Shown here one piece after another: positions 9,063-18,958 of a DNA stretch of 64,000 nt. Numbering within the stretch: position 1 is the stretch's first letter; the number at the start of each line of letters is the position of its first letter. A model generated the notes under the pieces. It searched no databases. It had not been told where the DNA came from and worked only from the letters and a program-made list of their open reading frames with translations. Made by a program: the position numbers and the translations under genes. This stretch comes from Nostoc piscinale CENA21 (GTDB lineage: Bacteria; Cyanobacteriota; Cyanobacteriia; Cyanobacteriales; Nostocaceae). The DNA is taken from positions 971,090 to 1,035,089 of the forward strand of contig NZ_CP012036.1 of NCBI RefSeq assembly GCF_001298445.1, given 5' to 3'.

Positions 9063-9638
9063 TTAATCTTTTCCAGTCAAGCCAGTTTCACTCACCACAA
9101 TTTTTAGAGGTTTATCCCACTGTTCTGTAGGGATTTGAGGCAAGTAAGCAAAATCAAATACTATACCTACAGTTGGTTTATTTGCCCATTCAGGAGAACT
9201 GAGTAAGCGGTCATAATATCCACCGCCATAACCCAAGCGATATCCTTGGCGATCGCAAGCTACACTAGGCACAAGAATTAAATCTACTTCACTAGGGTTT
9301 ATGGTTGGCGCATCGGGATGAGGTTCACCAATACCATAGTTGTTAATTTGCAGCGAGTCTCCAGATTGCCAAACATGCCAAGATAGGGAATTACCAACAC
9401 AGCGCGGAAACCCCCATTGATATTGAATATTTGCAAATAAGGGACTTAAATCAGGTTCTTGACGAAAGCTGAAATAAGCAAGTATTGTCTTTGCTTGATC
9501 ATAGTGAATCAAAGTTTGTAATGTTGTACAGATGCGATCGCTTTTTTCTCTCCATTCTGCAACAGACATCAATTGCCGTTTTTTGATAAATGTACGACGT
9601 AGTTTTGCCTTATCTAGTTGAATATCAACTGTATCCAT
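9063..9638 (-). CDS. 5-formyltetrahydrofolate cyclo-ligase
   Basis: 191 residues, the usual length for this ATP-dependent enzyme, which converts 5-formyl-THF to 5,10-methenyl-THF in one-carbon metabolism. The N-terminal basic helix (KAKLRRTFIKKRQLM), the QEPDLSPL segment and the C-terminal signature GYRLGYGGGYYDRLL with nearby PTVGIVFDFA match the family. It lies just upstream of the catalase-family gene on the same strand. A repeat-type hairpin separates it from fcl. Confidence 0.93.
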   Translation of the reverse strand: MDTVDIQLDKAKLRRTFIKKRQLMSVAEWREKSDRICTTLQTLIHYDQAKTILAYFSFRQEPDLSPLFANIQYQWGFPRCVGNSLSWHVWQSGDSLQINNYGIGEPHPDAPTINPSEVDLILVPSVACDRQGYRLGYGGGYYDRLLSSPEWANKPTVGIVFDFAYLPQIPTEQWDKPLKIVVSETGLTGKD

Positions 9639-9663
9639 GAAACAAATCGACCCATAAAAATTG

Positions 9664-9690
9664 TAGGGACGTTGCTATGCAGCGTCCCTA
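9664..9690. repeat. Palindromic hairpin repeat
   Basis: TAGGGACG and CGTCCCTA flank a short centre with TGC/GCA also pairing, giving a strong hairpin between fcl (upstream on the minus strand) and the folate gene. No T-run follows. Hairpins of this GGGACG...CGTCCC kind are common dispersed repeats in cyanobacterial spacers. Confidence 0.55.
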
Positions 9691-9720
9691 TATACTTAGC
9701 CTAGAGAATTTGTATTGTAA

Positions 9721-10665
9721 TTAAGCAGCGTTTTGACGATACCAATCAATGGTATTTTTCAGACCTTCCCTAAAGCTAACTTGTGCAGTAAAGCCAAAAG
9801 CTTGCTTGGCGCGTTCTGTATCTAAACATCTACGGGGTTGACCATTGGGTTTGTCGGTTTCCCAAACAATTTCACCGTCAAACTCCATCAATTCGCAAAT
9901 CAGGGTAATCAAGTCACGAATGGAAATTTCATAACCAGTACCTAAGTTAACTGGTTCTGATTCATGGTAATGTTGAGTCCCCATAACAATTCCCCGTGCT
10001 GCATCTTCAGAGTACAGAAACTCGCGGGTAGGACTACCATCACCCCAAACTGGGAGTTGTTTGTCTCCGTTAATTTGGGCTTCGTGGACTTTGCGAATTA
10101 AGGCGGGAATTACGTGAGAACTTCTGGGGTCAAAGTTATCTTCTGGCCCATATAAATTTACAGGTAGAAGATAAATCCCATTGAATCCGTATTGCTGGCG
10201 ATAAGATTGCAATTGAACCAACAGCGCCTTCTTCGCCACACCGTAGGGAGCGTTAGTTTCTTCTGGGTAGCCATTCCAAAGGTCATCTTCTTTAAATGGC
10301 ACTGGTGTAAATTTGGGGTAAGCACAAATTGTACCCACACAAACGAATTTTTCTACGCCAGCTTGGTAGGCAGCATGAATGAGCTGGGTTCCCATAATTA
10401 AGTTGTCGTAGAATAACTCTGCGGGCTTTTCGCGGTTAAGACCAATCCCACCGACGTGAGCCGCTAGGTGGACGATGATATCTTGTTGGTCAACTGCACG
10501 TTGACAGTTTTCCCATACACGGATGTCACATTCACGCGATCGCGGTACGGTAATTTTTGCCTCATCAGCCCCAGCCTTACACAGCTGATCTATTACCTGA
10601 CGACCGAGGAATCCCGCGCCACCTGTGACGAGAATCCTTTTGTTTTTTAGTTCTAAGGCGGTCAT
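9721..10665 (-). CDS. fcl: GDP-L-fucose synthase
   Basis: 314-residue short-chain dehydrogenase/reductase. It has the NAD(P) motif GGAGFLG near the N-terminus and the catalytic YGVAKK (YxxxK), with the family stretch [17 protein letters not shown] after the active-site serine/threonine region. The enzyme epimerises and reduces GDP-4-keto-6-deoxymannose to GDP-L-fucose. It sits 26 bp downstream of gmd on the same strand, which supplies its substrate, so the two form a GDP-fucose operon feeding the glycosyltransferases nearby. All expected motifs are present. Confidence 0.95.
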   Translation of the reverse strand: MTALELKNKRILVTGGAGFLGRQVIDQLCKAGADEAKITVPRSRECDIRVWENCQRAVDQQDIIVHLAAHVGGIGLNREKPAELFYDNLIMGTQLIHAAYQAGVEKFVCVGTICAYPKFTPVPFKEDDLWNGYPEETNAPYGVAKKALLVQLQSYRQQYGFNGIYLLPVNLYGPEDNFDPRSSHVIPALIRKVHEAQINGDKQLPVWGDGSPTREFLYSEDAARGIVMGTQHYHESEPVNLGTGYEISIRDLITLICELMEFDGEIVWETDKPNGQPRRCLDTERAKQAFGFTAQVSFREGLKNTIDWYRQNAA

Positions 10666-10691
10666 ATTTTTATTATCCTCTGCGGTGTGAA

Positions 10692-11777
10692 TCAGAAGTG
10701 GAGAGCGCCCAATTCTTGCCGAATAGTAGCAACATCTACAGGTACTTTTGAACCATTACCATTAGGTGAAGTGTGACCCAATGCTTGTAAATCTGCTTCC
10801 ACCATCAGAGCGACTAATCCTTCAAAGGTAACAGAAGGTTCCCAACCTAACTTTTGTTTTGCCTTTGTAGGATCACCAATTAATAAGTCTACTTCTGCTG
10901 GGCGTAGGTAGCGATCGTCAAACTCTACGTAATCTTGCCAATTCAGATTGACGTAACCAAAAGCTAACTCTAAAAATTCTCTAACGGAATGGGTTTCCCC
11001 AGTCGCAATTACATAATCATCTGGTTGGTCTTGTTGTAACATCAACCACATAGCCCGTACATAATCTTTTGCGTAACCCCAATCTCGTTTCGCATCAAGA
11101 TTACCCATATACAAATTTTTCTGCTTACCAGCCACAATTCTCGCTACTGCTCTGGTAATTTTCCGGGTAACAAATGTTTCTCCACGTCGTGGTGATTCGT
11201 GGTTAAACAAAATTCCGTTACAAGCAAACAAATTGTAAGATTCGCGGTAATTTACTGTTTGCCAGTGTGCGTAAACTTTTGCACAAGCGTAGGGGCTACG
11301 AGGATAAAATGGTGTGGTTTCGCTTTGTGGTACGGCTTGGACTAAACCATACATTTCGGAAGAACCAGCTTGATAGAAACGGACTTCTGTACCAGTGCGT
11401 CGCTGATAATCTCGAATCGCTTCCAACAGACGCAGAGTACCCATGCCCACAGCATCAACTGTATATTCTGGTGAATCAAAGCTCACCCGAACATGAGATT
11501 GTGCGCCTAAGTTATATATTTCGGTTGGCTGAACTTCTTCTAGAATTCGCCGCAGCGTTGTACCATCTGTCAAGTCACCGTAGTGAAGTAACAACCGCAC
11601 ACCCTCTTTGTGGGGGTCTTCGTAAATATGATCAATGCGGTCTGTGTTGAAGGTCGAAGTCCGACGAATAATTCCATGAACTTCATAACCTTGCTCTAAC
11701 AAAAATTCACTCAGATATGAACCATCTTGACCGGTAATACCAGTGATCAACGCTCGCTTAGTTTGCACCATGCTCAA
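10692..11777 (-). CDS. gmd: GDP-mannose 4,6-dehydratase
   Basis: 361 residues, full length. The Rossmann motif [11 protein letters not shown], the [13 protein letters not shown] segment, AQSHVRVSF and the catalytic YACAKVYAH are diagnostic of Gmd. It converts GDP-mannose to GDP-4-keto-6-deoxymannose, the precursor of GDP-fucose. First gene of the gmd-fcl pair; the 425-bp spacer upstream should hold the promoter. Confidence 0.96.
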   Translation of the reverse strand: MSMVQTKRALITGITGQDGSYLSEFLLEQGYEVHGIIRRTSTFNTDRIDHIYEDPHKEGVRLLLHYGDLTDGTTLRRILEEVQPTEIYNLGAQSHVRVSFDSPEYTVDAVGMGTLRLLEAIRDYQRRTGTEVRFYQAGSSEMYGLVQAVPQSETTPFYPRSPYACAKVYAHWQTVNYRESYNLFACNGILFNHESPRRGETFVTRKITRAVARIVAGKQKNLYMGNLDAKRDWGYAKDYVRAMWLMLQQDQPDDYVIATGETHSVREFLELAFGYVNLNWQDYVEFDDRYLRPAEVDLLIGDPTKAKQKLGWEPSVTFEGLVALMVEADLQALGHTSPNGNGSKVPVDVATIRQELGALHF

Positions 11778-12202
11778 TTATCCCTTGTTATTTTTGATCT
11801 ATAGAGTTTCAGTCCAACTGATACAACCTAGCAGCAAATGGCTAAATTGCCTAATGGGAAACTTACGGGTCTTAATTGATAGCAGAATTTTGCCGTAAAC
11901 AAATATACTTAATTAAGAATTCCTTAACAAGTCGAACTTGAGTAGGTTAACTCAATGAATGGATAGAATTTCTGAGATGTTGCGTAATTTTTACAAAAAC
12001 TTTATATAATCTTGACTTTTGTTAAGTGGAATTAATTAAAAAATTTTAGAGAGGTTTATCAAACAGAATTCAGGATTCAGGATTCAGAAGTCAGAATTTA
12101 AAAGCAATTCAGTATGCTTGATGGCGAAGAATCTGGATGAATTTTCCCACATTCTGACCCCTGAATTCTGATAAGACACCTACGATCAATGTTGATTTTG
12201 AC
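11778..12202. other. Intergenic region with an STRR inverted-arm element
   Basis: AT-rich spacer upstream of gmd and downstream of the leftward sugar transferase. Apart from the repeat element at 12064-12170 I see no gene or RNA. The gmd promoter is expected near 11790-11950. Confidence 0.5.
12064..12170. repeat. STRR-type element with inverted arms (CAGAATTCAG family)
   Basis: A left arm (12064-12098) of repeated CAG(A/G)ATT units ends in GAAGTCAGAATT. A right arm (12151-12170, ATTCTGACCCCTGAATTCTG) is its inverted counterpart, with about 50 bp between. The arms would form a long hairpin 3' of the sugar transferase gene. The same architecture recurs at 51716-51857 and 54171-54325. Confidence 0.65.
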
Positions 12203-12961
12203 TCAATAAGCGCCGTTATTTTTAGGCATAATCACCACATTAATCGTTTTCAGGATTATCCACAAGTCAAGCCAGAAATTTCTAAATTTGACATAGTGCA
12301 GGTCTATTTGCACTCTTCTGGGGTAAGGAATATCATTACGCCCAGACACTTGCCATAATCCAGTAATTCCTGGTCGAATTGTTAATACTTGTCCTATGTG
12401 ATGACCGTATTTTGGTAATTCCTCTGCTACCAGGGGACGCGGCCCGACGACGCTCATATCTCCTTTTAAAACATTCCAAAATTGAGGAAATTCGTCCAAG
12501 CTGGTAATGCGGAGAAATTTACCGATTGTGGTAATTCGCGGGTCATGTTTCAGCTTAAAACTACTTTCAAATTCCTGTCGCAATTGGGGTGATGTTTCCA
12601 TCATCTGCATAAGCATTTCGTCGGCATTGCTCACCATTGTGCGGAATTTAATACAATTGAAGCGCCTGTAGTTTTTACCTACCCGTTCTTGGACGTAAAA
12701 AATCGGCCCTTCTGAGCTAAAAGCAATGAGTAAGGCCAAAATTAAGTAAAGGGGAAAAAACAAAATCAGTACTGACAGCGAAAACCCGATGTCGAATAGT
12801 CGCTTAACAAACTCTCCGTTTAAAGCCTGAGCAGACAGCGCCTGGGGTTTTACCCTGGGTGTCTTGGTTTTTTTGCTACGTTTTAAGAAAGTACGCCTAG
12901 ACGAACTAGCGTCTTGCCGTAGGCTTCGCTTGCCGGAGAGGAGTGAGCTCTGGGCAGTCAT
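12203..12961 (-). CDS. Priming sugar transferase (bacterial sugar transferase family)
   Basis: About 252 residues from ATG 12961; the frame is open up to a GTG at 12988. An AGGAG (minus strand, 12970-12966) lies inside that longer frame and 4 nt before ATG 12961, so the shorter start is preferred. A basic N-terminal stretch (about 10-45) precedes one membrane helix (VLILFFPLYLILALLIAF). The catalytic domain has EGPIFYVQERVGK, KFRTM, RITSLDEFPQFWNVLKGDMSVVG and the terminal PKNNGAY. It transfers a sugar-1-phosphate to undecaprenyl phosphate to start polysaccharide synthesis. The basic N-terminus is encoded by repeat-like DNA (12905-12950). Confidence 0.92.
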   Translation of the reverse strand: MTAQSSLLSGKRSLRQDASSSRRTFLKRSKKTKTPRVKPQALSAQALNGEFVKRLFDIGFSLSVLILFFPLYLILALLIAFSSEGPIFYVQERVGKNYRRFNCIKFRTMVSNADEMLMQMMETSPQLRQEFESSFKLKHDPRITTIGKFLRITSLDEFPQFWNVLKGDMSVVGPRPLVAEELPKYGHHIGQVLTIRPGITGLWQVSGRNDIPYPRRVQIDLHYVKFRNFWLDLWIILKTINVVIMPKNNGAY

Positions 12962-13074
12962 CATACTCCTTAATAATCCACACCACACATAGTCCCAATC
13001 TTAAAGCCAAAATGAGGTGCTTCTGGAGGGAAGTTCCAAAAGCATACACAATTTCCGTACACAAATTTCGACCA

Positions 13075-14218
13075 TTACGCTAAGTATGGTCTGGTTTTGT
13101 GGCACTGGTTGATGAAATCTAGATAACGCTGTGCAAAAATTTGCGGTGAAAACTGTTCAGCGTGCGATCGCAAATACTCAGGATTGATGACATTGCGATA
13201 GACTTCAAATTGTTCTACTGCTGCTGTTAAGGCCGCTACTGTTTGCTCTGGAAAAAAGATCCCAGTTCCTTGCTCTTTGTGCGATCGCACATCCCGGACT
13301 GTTTCTAATGCACCCCCAGCCCCATAAGCAATGACTGGTGTGCCACAAGCTTGTGCTTCCACTAAGGCAATGCCAAAATCTTCACAAGCGGCATAGACAA
13401 ATGCCCTAGCTTGCGCCATATATTTTTTTGACTACATCATCAGGCTGCCACCCCAGTATTGTTATGTTAGGTTTGGCTATTTGGCGAATTTTTTCCATTT
13501 CTGAACCTGTACCAATTATGACCAATGGTAACTGCAATTTATTGAAAGCTTGGACAATTAAAGATACTTGCTTATAGCTAACTAAACGGGAAACAGTCAA
13601 GTAAAAATTTTCTTTTTGGAGAAAAAGCGGAAATGCCTCCACATTTACAGGTGGATAAATAACTTTGGCCTCTCGTCGATAACAACGCCAAATTCGCCTG
13701 GCTGTATGCTGGGAATTGGCAATAAAGTAATCAACACGATTGGCACTTAAGACATCCCACTGGCGTAACTGATGCAGTAGATACTTGGTTAGCCAGCCTG
13801 GTAAACCACTGCCCAGTTTACTTTGACGCAGATAGTCAAAAGTCAAATCCCAGGCATAACGCATAGGACTGTGACAGTAGCAAATATGCAACTGATCAGG
13901 TGTAGTTAAAACTCCTTTTGCTACAGCATGAGAAGAAGACAAAATTACGTCATATTGCCGCAAATCCAGTTGTTCAATCGCTAAGGGTAACAAAGGCAAA
14001 TATTTCTGCACTCCGTTACGTGCTAAGGGAAAATGCTGAAGAAACGTTGTACCAATTTGGCGTTTGTACAAGTAACTTTCAGAATTGCTGGATTCAAAGT
14101 CAATTAACGCATATAAATCGGCATTAACATGGTTCAGAATTTCTTGTACAACTAATTCTGAACCACCGGTGGCTTTGGGTGTTAACCACTCATGAACCAG
14201 AGCATATTTCAAGGGCAC
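13075..14218 (-). pseudogene. GT4-family glycosyltransferase, broken by a +1 frameshift
   Basis: The N-terminal part reads from about 14218 (GTG) or 14212 (TTG, giving a start KYALVHEW) to a stop near 13408. The frame also stays open upstream to 14368. The C-terminal part continues in another frame (13419-13075) with EDFGIALVEAQACGTPVIAYG, the GT-B nucleotide-sugar site of family GT4. The two join smoothly if one A is removed from the A7 run at 13423-13429 (VKKYMAQARAF). The joined protein, about 380 residues, has the normal family length. It probably adds a sugar, possibly mannose, to the exopolysaccharide unit. Either a sequencing error or a real inactivating or slippage-tolerant frameshift. 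Confidence 0.85.
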
Positions 14219-14472
14219 AGTTAACTTGAGTAGATGGAAAATATAGTCAGACAAATTGTGAGGAAGCGCCCCAGATTTAACCCCAGACGGAATTCTGCCG
14301 CAAGTGGTTCCAGAGGGATACAGCAACCTGATAACCTCAGAAGAGGGAGTGGGACTAAATAAAGTCACAAATCAAAAGTGAAAAGGTAAAAGACTCTTTT
14401 GTTTTGATTTTTGCCTTTTTACTTTTAACTTCTTAACCTCTAACCTCTCCATTAGGTACAAAAGGGGAATTT

Positions 14473-15405
14473 ATGCGAATTTTAATTATGGGTGGCACTA
14501 GGTTCATTGGTGTTTACCTAACTGAAATACTTTTAAAACAAGGGCATGAGGTGGTACTGTTCAATCGTGGCAATCGTCCGGTACCATCCAAAGTAGGACA
14601 GATTATAGGCGATCGCACGGATGCAGCCCAGCTGAAAGAAAAGTTGTCACAAGAAAATTTTGACATCATTTTCGACAATAATGGTCGAGAACTCAGCGAT
14701 ACTCAGCCATTAGCAGAAATTTTTCAAGGTCGAGTGCAGCAGTTTGTTTACATGAGTTCAGCAGGGGTTTATCTGAAATCTGACCAATTACCCCATGTTG
14801 AAGGTGATGCTATTGACCCGAAGAGTCGCCATAAGGGTAAATACGAAACTGAGGCTTACTTAGCGGAAAAAGGACTACCTTTTACTTCAATTCGCCCAAC
14901 TTATATTTACGGGCCAAGTAATTACAACGATTTAGAAAGTTGGTTTTTTGATAGAATTGTGCGCGATCGCCCAATTCCAATTCCGGGTAATGGTTTACAT
15001 ATTACCCAGTTGGGTCATGTAAAAGATTTGGCAACGGCGATGTCTTTGGTGATTGGCAATCAAACAGCGATTGGGCAGATTTATAATATTTCAGGCGATC
15101 GCTTTGTGACTTTTGATGGTTTAGTCCGTGCTTGTGCTGTGGCTGCTGGTAAATCACCAGATGCAATTAAAATAGTTCACTACGACCCAAAAAAATTTGA
15201 TTTTGGCAAGCGCAAAGCTTTCCCGATGCGTGTCCAACATTTCTTCGCATCGGTACAAAAAGCCCAAACAGAATTAAATTGGCAACCCGAATATGATTTA
15301 ATTTCTGGGCTAAAAGATTCCTTAAACAATGATTATCTCGCCAATGGACGAGATAAGAAGGAAGTAGATTTCTCTATGGATGAAGAAATTTTACAAGCTG
15401 TGTAG
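14473..15405 (+). CDS. NAD-dependent epimerase/dehydratase family protein (CSP41-like SDR)
   Basis: 310 residues with an N-terminal nucleotide-binding motif GGTRFIG and an atypical SDR core. SSAGVY sits in the catalytic serine region. The usual YxxxK is replaced by a region around KGKYETEAYL. IRPTYIYGPSNYNDLE and HVKDLATAM follow. This pattern matches the cyanobacterial relatives of chloroplast stem-loop-binding proteins CSP41a/b, which bind RNA and ribosomes in plants, and is often annotated as sugar epimerase. A nucleotide-sugar role is suggested only by the polysaccharide genes around it. Confidence 0.85.
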   Translation: MRILIMGGTRFIGVYLTEILLKQGHEVVLFNRGNRPVPSKVGQIIGDRTDAAQLKEKLSQENFDIIFDNNGRELSDTQPLAEIFQGRVQQFVYMSSAGVYLKSDQLPHVEGDAIDPKSRHKGKYETEAYLAEKGLPFTSIRPTYIYGPSNYNDLESWFFDRIVRDRPIPIPGNGLHITQLGHVKDLATAMSLVIGNQTAIGQIYNISGDRFVTFDGLVRACAVAAGKSPDAIKIVHYDPKKFDFGKRKAFPMRVQHFFASVQKAQTELNWQPEYDLISGLKDSLNNDYLANGRDKKEVDFSMDEEILQAV

Positions 15406-15409
15406 CGAT

Positions 15410-15595
15410 TTATATTTGGTTGGGGTCAATTCCCAACTCTTGTAACTTTGCGGCTAATCGTTCAGCCCTCTGGCTTTCCTGCTCCACAGGAGTAGGAATC
15501 CAATTTCCATCTGCATCATACCAACGTAACCACAATCGCTCAATTCCTTTATAAGTTCCTTTTGATACATACTTAACATCCAGATGATAAACTAA
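15410..15595 (-). pseudogene. C-terminal remnant of a Uma2-family (DUF820) protein
   Basis: Sixty-one codons ending in TAA (15412-15410), with an in-frame stop upstream and no start codon. The readable end (WYDADGNWIPTPVEQESQ, then RLAAKLQELGIDPNQI) is the typical tail of Uma2-family proteins, a PD-(D/E)XK-like family hugely expanded in cyanobacteria. The catalytic N-terminal part is gone, so this is a relic. Confidence 0.75.
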
Positions 15596-15665
15596 TTATT
15601 GATTTTTGCTCGTGTTAGCTTAAATTATTCGATTATTTTTTGAATTTTCTTATAGATGAAATTGT

Positions 15666-16739
15666 ATGCAGACAGTATTAGTAACAGGTGGAGCCGGATT
15701 TATTGGTGCTAATTTTATTCTTTTAGCTCGGCAAAATAATTGGTTCAATATAATTAATTTAGATAAACTTACTTACGCTAGCAATTTAGAAAATTTAGCG
15801 CAACTCCAAGCTGACCCAAATTACGATTTTTTGCAAGGAGATATTGGTAACGTTGAGCTAGTGAGTGATTTACTAAATAAATACCAGCCAAATGCAATTA
15901 TTAATTTTGCTGCCGAAACTCATGTTGACCGTTCTATATTTAGTCCCCAAACTTTTATTCAAACAAATGTAGTCGGTACATTTAATTTATTGGAAGCAAC
16001 TCGATTTTATTGGCAAAAATTATCACCGCAAAATCAGCAACAATTTCGGTTTTTACACGTTTCTACAGATGAAGTATACGGCTCATTAAGCACACAAGAC
16101 TCAGCTTTTAGAGAAGATACACCCTATGCGCCTAATAGCCCTTATGCAGCATCTAAAGCTGCATCTGATCATTTTGTCCGAGCTTACTATCACACCTATG
16201 GTTTACCTAATTTAACTACCAATTGTTCTAATAACTATGGGCCACATCAATTTCCCGAAAAGTTAATTCCTTTGATTATTCTAAATGCTATAGATGGTAA
16301 GCCTTTACCTATATATGGTGATGGTCAGAATATTCGAGATTGGCTTTATGTTATTGACCACTGTGAAGCTATTTATCTGGTTTTACAAAAGGGTAAAATT
16401 GGTGAAACTTATAATATTGGTGGGCTGAATGAACAAACAAATTTAACAGTGGTAGAAAAAATTTGTACCATTCTTGATGAATTAGCACCAAAATCTGATT
16501 TGCGACATTCATCTTTGATGACTTTTGTTCCAGACCGTCCTGGCCATGATAGAAGATATGCAATTGATTGCGATAAAATTATTAGTGAATTAGGTTGGCA
16601 ACCAAAAGAAAATTTTGATAGTGGATTACTAAAAACAGTGCAATGGTATTTAGATAATTCCAATTGGGTTAATCAAGTACGTTCAGGTGCTTACCAGAAT
16701 TGGTTAAAACAAAACTACGAAAATCGCCAAGCCAAATGA
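15666..16739 (+). CDS. rfbB: dTDP-glucose 4,6-dehydratase
   Basis: 357 residues, full length. It has [10 protein letters not shown] at the N-terminus, [21 protein letters not shown] (catalytic T-D-E) and [10 protein letters not shown] (YxxxK). The enzyme makes dTDP-4-keto-6-deoxyglucose for rhamnose and other deoxysugars. Its TGA overlaps the ATG of rfbA (ATGA, 16736-16739), so the two were translationally coupled, but rfbA is decayed here. The dTDP-glucose substrate must therefore come from another thymidylyltransferase gene, if RfbB is used. Confidence 0.96.
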   Translation: MQTVLVTGGAGFIGANFILLARQNNWFNIINLDKLTYASNLENLAQLQADPNYDFLQGDIGNVELVSDLLNKYQPNAIINFAAETHVDRSIFSPQTFIQTNVVGTFNLLEATRFYWQKLSPQNQQQFRFLHVSTDEVYGSLSTQDSAFREDTPYAPNSPYAASKAASDHFVRAYYHTYGLPNLTTNCSNNYGPHQFPEKLIPLIILNAIDGKPLPIYGDGQNIRDWLYVIDHCEAIYLVLQKGKIGETYNIGGLNEQTNLTVVEKICTILDELAPKSDLRHSSLMTFVPDRPGHDRRYAIDCDKIISELGWQPKENFDSGLLKTVQWYLDNSNWVNQVRSGAYQNWLKQNYENRQAK

Positions 16740-17398
16740 AAGGAATTATTTTAGCTGGTGGCTTTGGTACACGTCTTTACCCCATAACCAATGTTGTCAG
16801 TAAACAACTCATGCCAATTTATGACAAGCCAATGATTTATTATCCCTTGTCTGTTTTAATGTGGGCAGGAATCCGCGAAATTTTAATTATTTCTACACCT
16901 AATGATTTGCCATTATTGCAGTAACTTTTAAAAGATGGTAGTCAATGGGGTTTGCAGTTTAGTTATATTGAACAGCCTTATCCCGAAGGTGTGGCTCATG
17001 CTTTTATTTTAGGAAAGGATTTTATTGCGAATCAGCCAGTCTGCTTAATTTTAGGTGACAATTTATTTTATGGTAATGGTTTAAGAGAAGTATTACTGAG
17101 AGCCGCGCAACTAAAAGAAGGTGGACTTGTATTTGGCTATCAGGTAAAAGATCCGCGTCCTTATGGCGTGATTGAATTTGATGCAGATGGTTGGGTAACA
17201 GGGATAGAAGAAAAACCCACCATTCCTAAATCTAAATATCTAATTCCTGGTATTTATTTTTATGATTCTCACGTTGGATAAATTGCAGCTAACCTCCAAC
17301 CTTCGGCGCGGAATGAGTTAGAAATAACTGATGTGAATATGGCTTATTTAAAGCAAGGAAAATTAAGAGTTGAACTTTTAGGTAGAGGATATGCTTAA
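16736..17398 (+). pseudogene. rfbA: Glucose-1-phosphate thymidylyltransferase, decayed
   Basis: The start [16 protein letters not shown] with [17 protein letters not shown] is a perfect RfbA N-terminus. One reading frame then carries three stops: TAA at 16922 where a glutamine codon is expected (DLPLLQ*LLKDGSQW), TAA at 17279 ([14 protein letters not shown]) and TAA at 17396 (LLGRGYA*), where WLDTGTH should follow. The segment after the last stop is shortened and diverges, so the 3' end is lost. Between stops the protein is well conserved ([43 protein letters not shown]), which points to recent inactivation by point mutation. Confidence 0.9.
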
Positions 17399-17449
17399 AA
17401 TGTTTTATTAGCAAGTAGTCAATACTTGGCTTACCTCTGCGTTTCAATA

Positions 17450-17968
17450 TTATTCATCATTACTTATCTTCGGCGGCAAAAGATAAATTAACCCCGATAT
17501 TAAAGTTAAAGCCACAGAAACCCAAAAGGCGATTAATGCAGGAGTTTGCCATTCTGATGATAAAGGTGCAATCAAAAATGCGATCGCTGCTATTTGACTC
17601 ACAGTCTTCAGCTTACCCCAAATATTCGCCCCGGTAATCGTAGTTTGATTAACTCGCCACCCTGCGATCGCTAATTCTCGCGCTAAAATCAAAAACACTC
17701 CCCACGCTGGAACTTTCCCTAATTCAATCAACACCATTAACGGCGCAAGTACCAGAAATTTATCTACCAAAGGATCTAAAAACTTACCCAAATCACTAAT
17801 TTGGTTGAGTTTCCGCGCTAAATAGCCATCTAACCAGTCTGTTAGCGCCGCCACAAGAAAAATTGCCAAACATATCCATCTAGCTTGTGATGTCGGGTTA
17901 TACAAACCGTAAAGCAAAAATGGGACACCGAGAAGGCGAGAAAAAGTAATCCAATTAGGTAGAGTCAT
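17450..17968 (-). CDS. pgsA: CDP-diacylglycerol-glycerol-3-phosphate 3-phosphatidyltransferase
   Basis: 172 residues with about four membrane helices. The CDP-alcohol phosphotransferase signature D-x2-DG-x2-AR-x8-G-x3-D-x3-D is complete (DWLDGYLARK, then SDLGKFLDPLVD). It makes phosphatidylglycerol phosphate, the committed step to phosphatidylglycerol, which photosystems in cyanobacteria need. The N-terminus LPNWITFSRLLGVPFLL is typical. It ends close to the relic rfbA on the opposite strand. Confidence 0.95.
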   Translation of the reverse strand: MTLPNWITFSRLLGVPFLLYGLYNPTSQARWICLAIFLVAALTDWLDGYLARKLNQISDLGKFLDPLVDKFLVLAPLMVLIELGKVPAWGVFLILARELAIAGWRVNQTTITGANIWGKLKTVSQIAAIAFLIAPLSSEWQTPALIAFWVSVALTLISGLIYLLPPKISNDE

Positions 17969-18075
17969 GATTTAGTTTGAAACATTATTTTTGAAAAAGT
18001 CTTAATTATCCGATATTTTAAGATATACAAATTGAAAATCTTCAGGGTTGTATAACTTGTTTATTTATCAGTTAC

Positions 18076-18098
18076 ACAGAATTGATACTGAATTCTGT
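18076..18098. repeat. Short STRR hairpin (CAGAATTCAG family)
   Basis: ACAGAATT and AATTCTGT are exact inverted arms around a 7-base loop, followed by CTCCTGAATTCT of the same family. It lies directly 3' of the broken Uma2 gene and looks like a minimal form of the inverted-arm elements seen elsewhere in the window. Confidence 0.5.
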
Positions 18099-18108
18099 CT
18101 CCTGAATT

Positions 18109-18679
18109 CTATTCAGATAATTTTAACCAACCAAATAATTGCCCCAATGTCAAATTTAAATCACTGACTAAATCGGGAACTGGCAATATATCTTCTTCGT
18201 TTTCTAAATATATAATTTGCTGGTGAGGCGGATAAACTAAAACACAATATTCATCTGGGTCAATTAACCAACCTAAGCTCGTACCATGCTTTAAACAATG
18301 TAAAATGTTTTTGGTAACTTTGGTTGTACTTTGTTCAGGAGAGAGGATTTCAATTGTCCAATCTGGGTATGTATTAAAAAAAATTAGCGATATTGCCTTT
18401 TTCATCTACAGGAATTCGATTCCAAGCAAATACCGCGACATCTGGAACAGTGGAACGTCCACCAAAAGTACAGCGTAATTCTGGAAAAGCAAATGCAGCC
18501 TTTTTAGGTTTGGCTACACCGTTAATTGTAGTAACTAATTCACCTTGAAGTATGCTATGTTTACCTTGTGGCATAGGTTTTTGAGTTATTTCACCATCAA
18601 TATATTCACTGGCTGGTTTAGTTTCTGGTAATTGTAAAAATTCCTCTAAAGATATCCGGCGAGTTGGTGTCTTAATCAT
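18109..18679 (-). pseudogene. Uma2-family (DUF820) endonuclease-like protein, frameshifted
   Basis: The N-terminal part (from ATG 18679) has the Uma2 opening ISLEEFLQLPETKPASEYIDG and the PELRCTFGGRSTVPDVAVF region. The C-terminal part (to 18109) has YPDWTIEILSPEQST and a WLIDPDEYCVLVYPP segment. They join when one T is removed from the T8 run (18376-18383), giving NIANFFNTYPDW and a protein of about 190 residues, the normal size. Uma2 proteins resemble PD-(D/E)XK nucleases; their cellular role is unknown. Confidence 0.85.
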
Positions 18680-18769
18680 AATATTTACCTGTGCTTATTT
18701 AAACTTAGGTTAACTTAAATAAATTGATTTGAGTTGGGAAGATTGTACATAGTAAAAAGGGCTTTATTC

Positions 18770-18883
18770 GTGCTGATTGCTGAGTAAGCCCAGAGATAAA
18801 TTTAATATACTCTTGTTTAACATCTCGACTATGTTCAACTTTTACATAGAGCATAGTCGAAACTTTAACTCAGCACTCAGCAC
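18770..18883. repeat. STRR-type element with inverted arms (GTGCTGAGT family)
   Basis: The left arm GTGCTGATTGCTGAGT (18770-18785) and the right arm ACTCAGCACTCAGCAC (18868-18883) are inverted copies with one mismatch in 16. A further copy of CTCAGCACTTT follows to about 18900. It lies about 75 bp upstream of aspA, so it falls within or next to its leader. Confidence 0.6.
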
Positions 18884-18958
18884 TTTCAACTCAGCACTTT
18901 TTCAGAGAGTGCCATTTACGTGGCATGATCTGTATTTCGAGATCATCCAGACAATACT

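Noticed and set aside
12988..12988. GTG 12988 as the start of the sugar transferase
   Set aside because: An AGGAG lies inside this longer frame, 4 nt before ATG 12961, and the extra residues have no likeness to the family.
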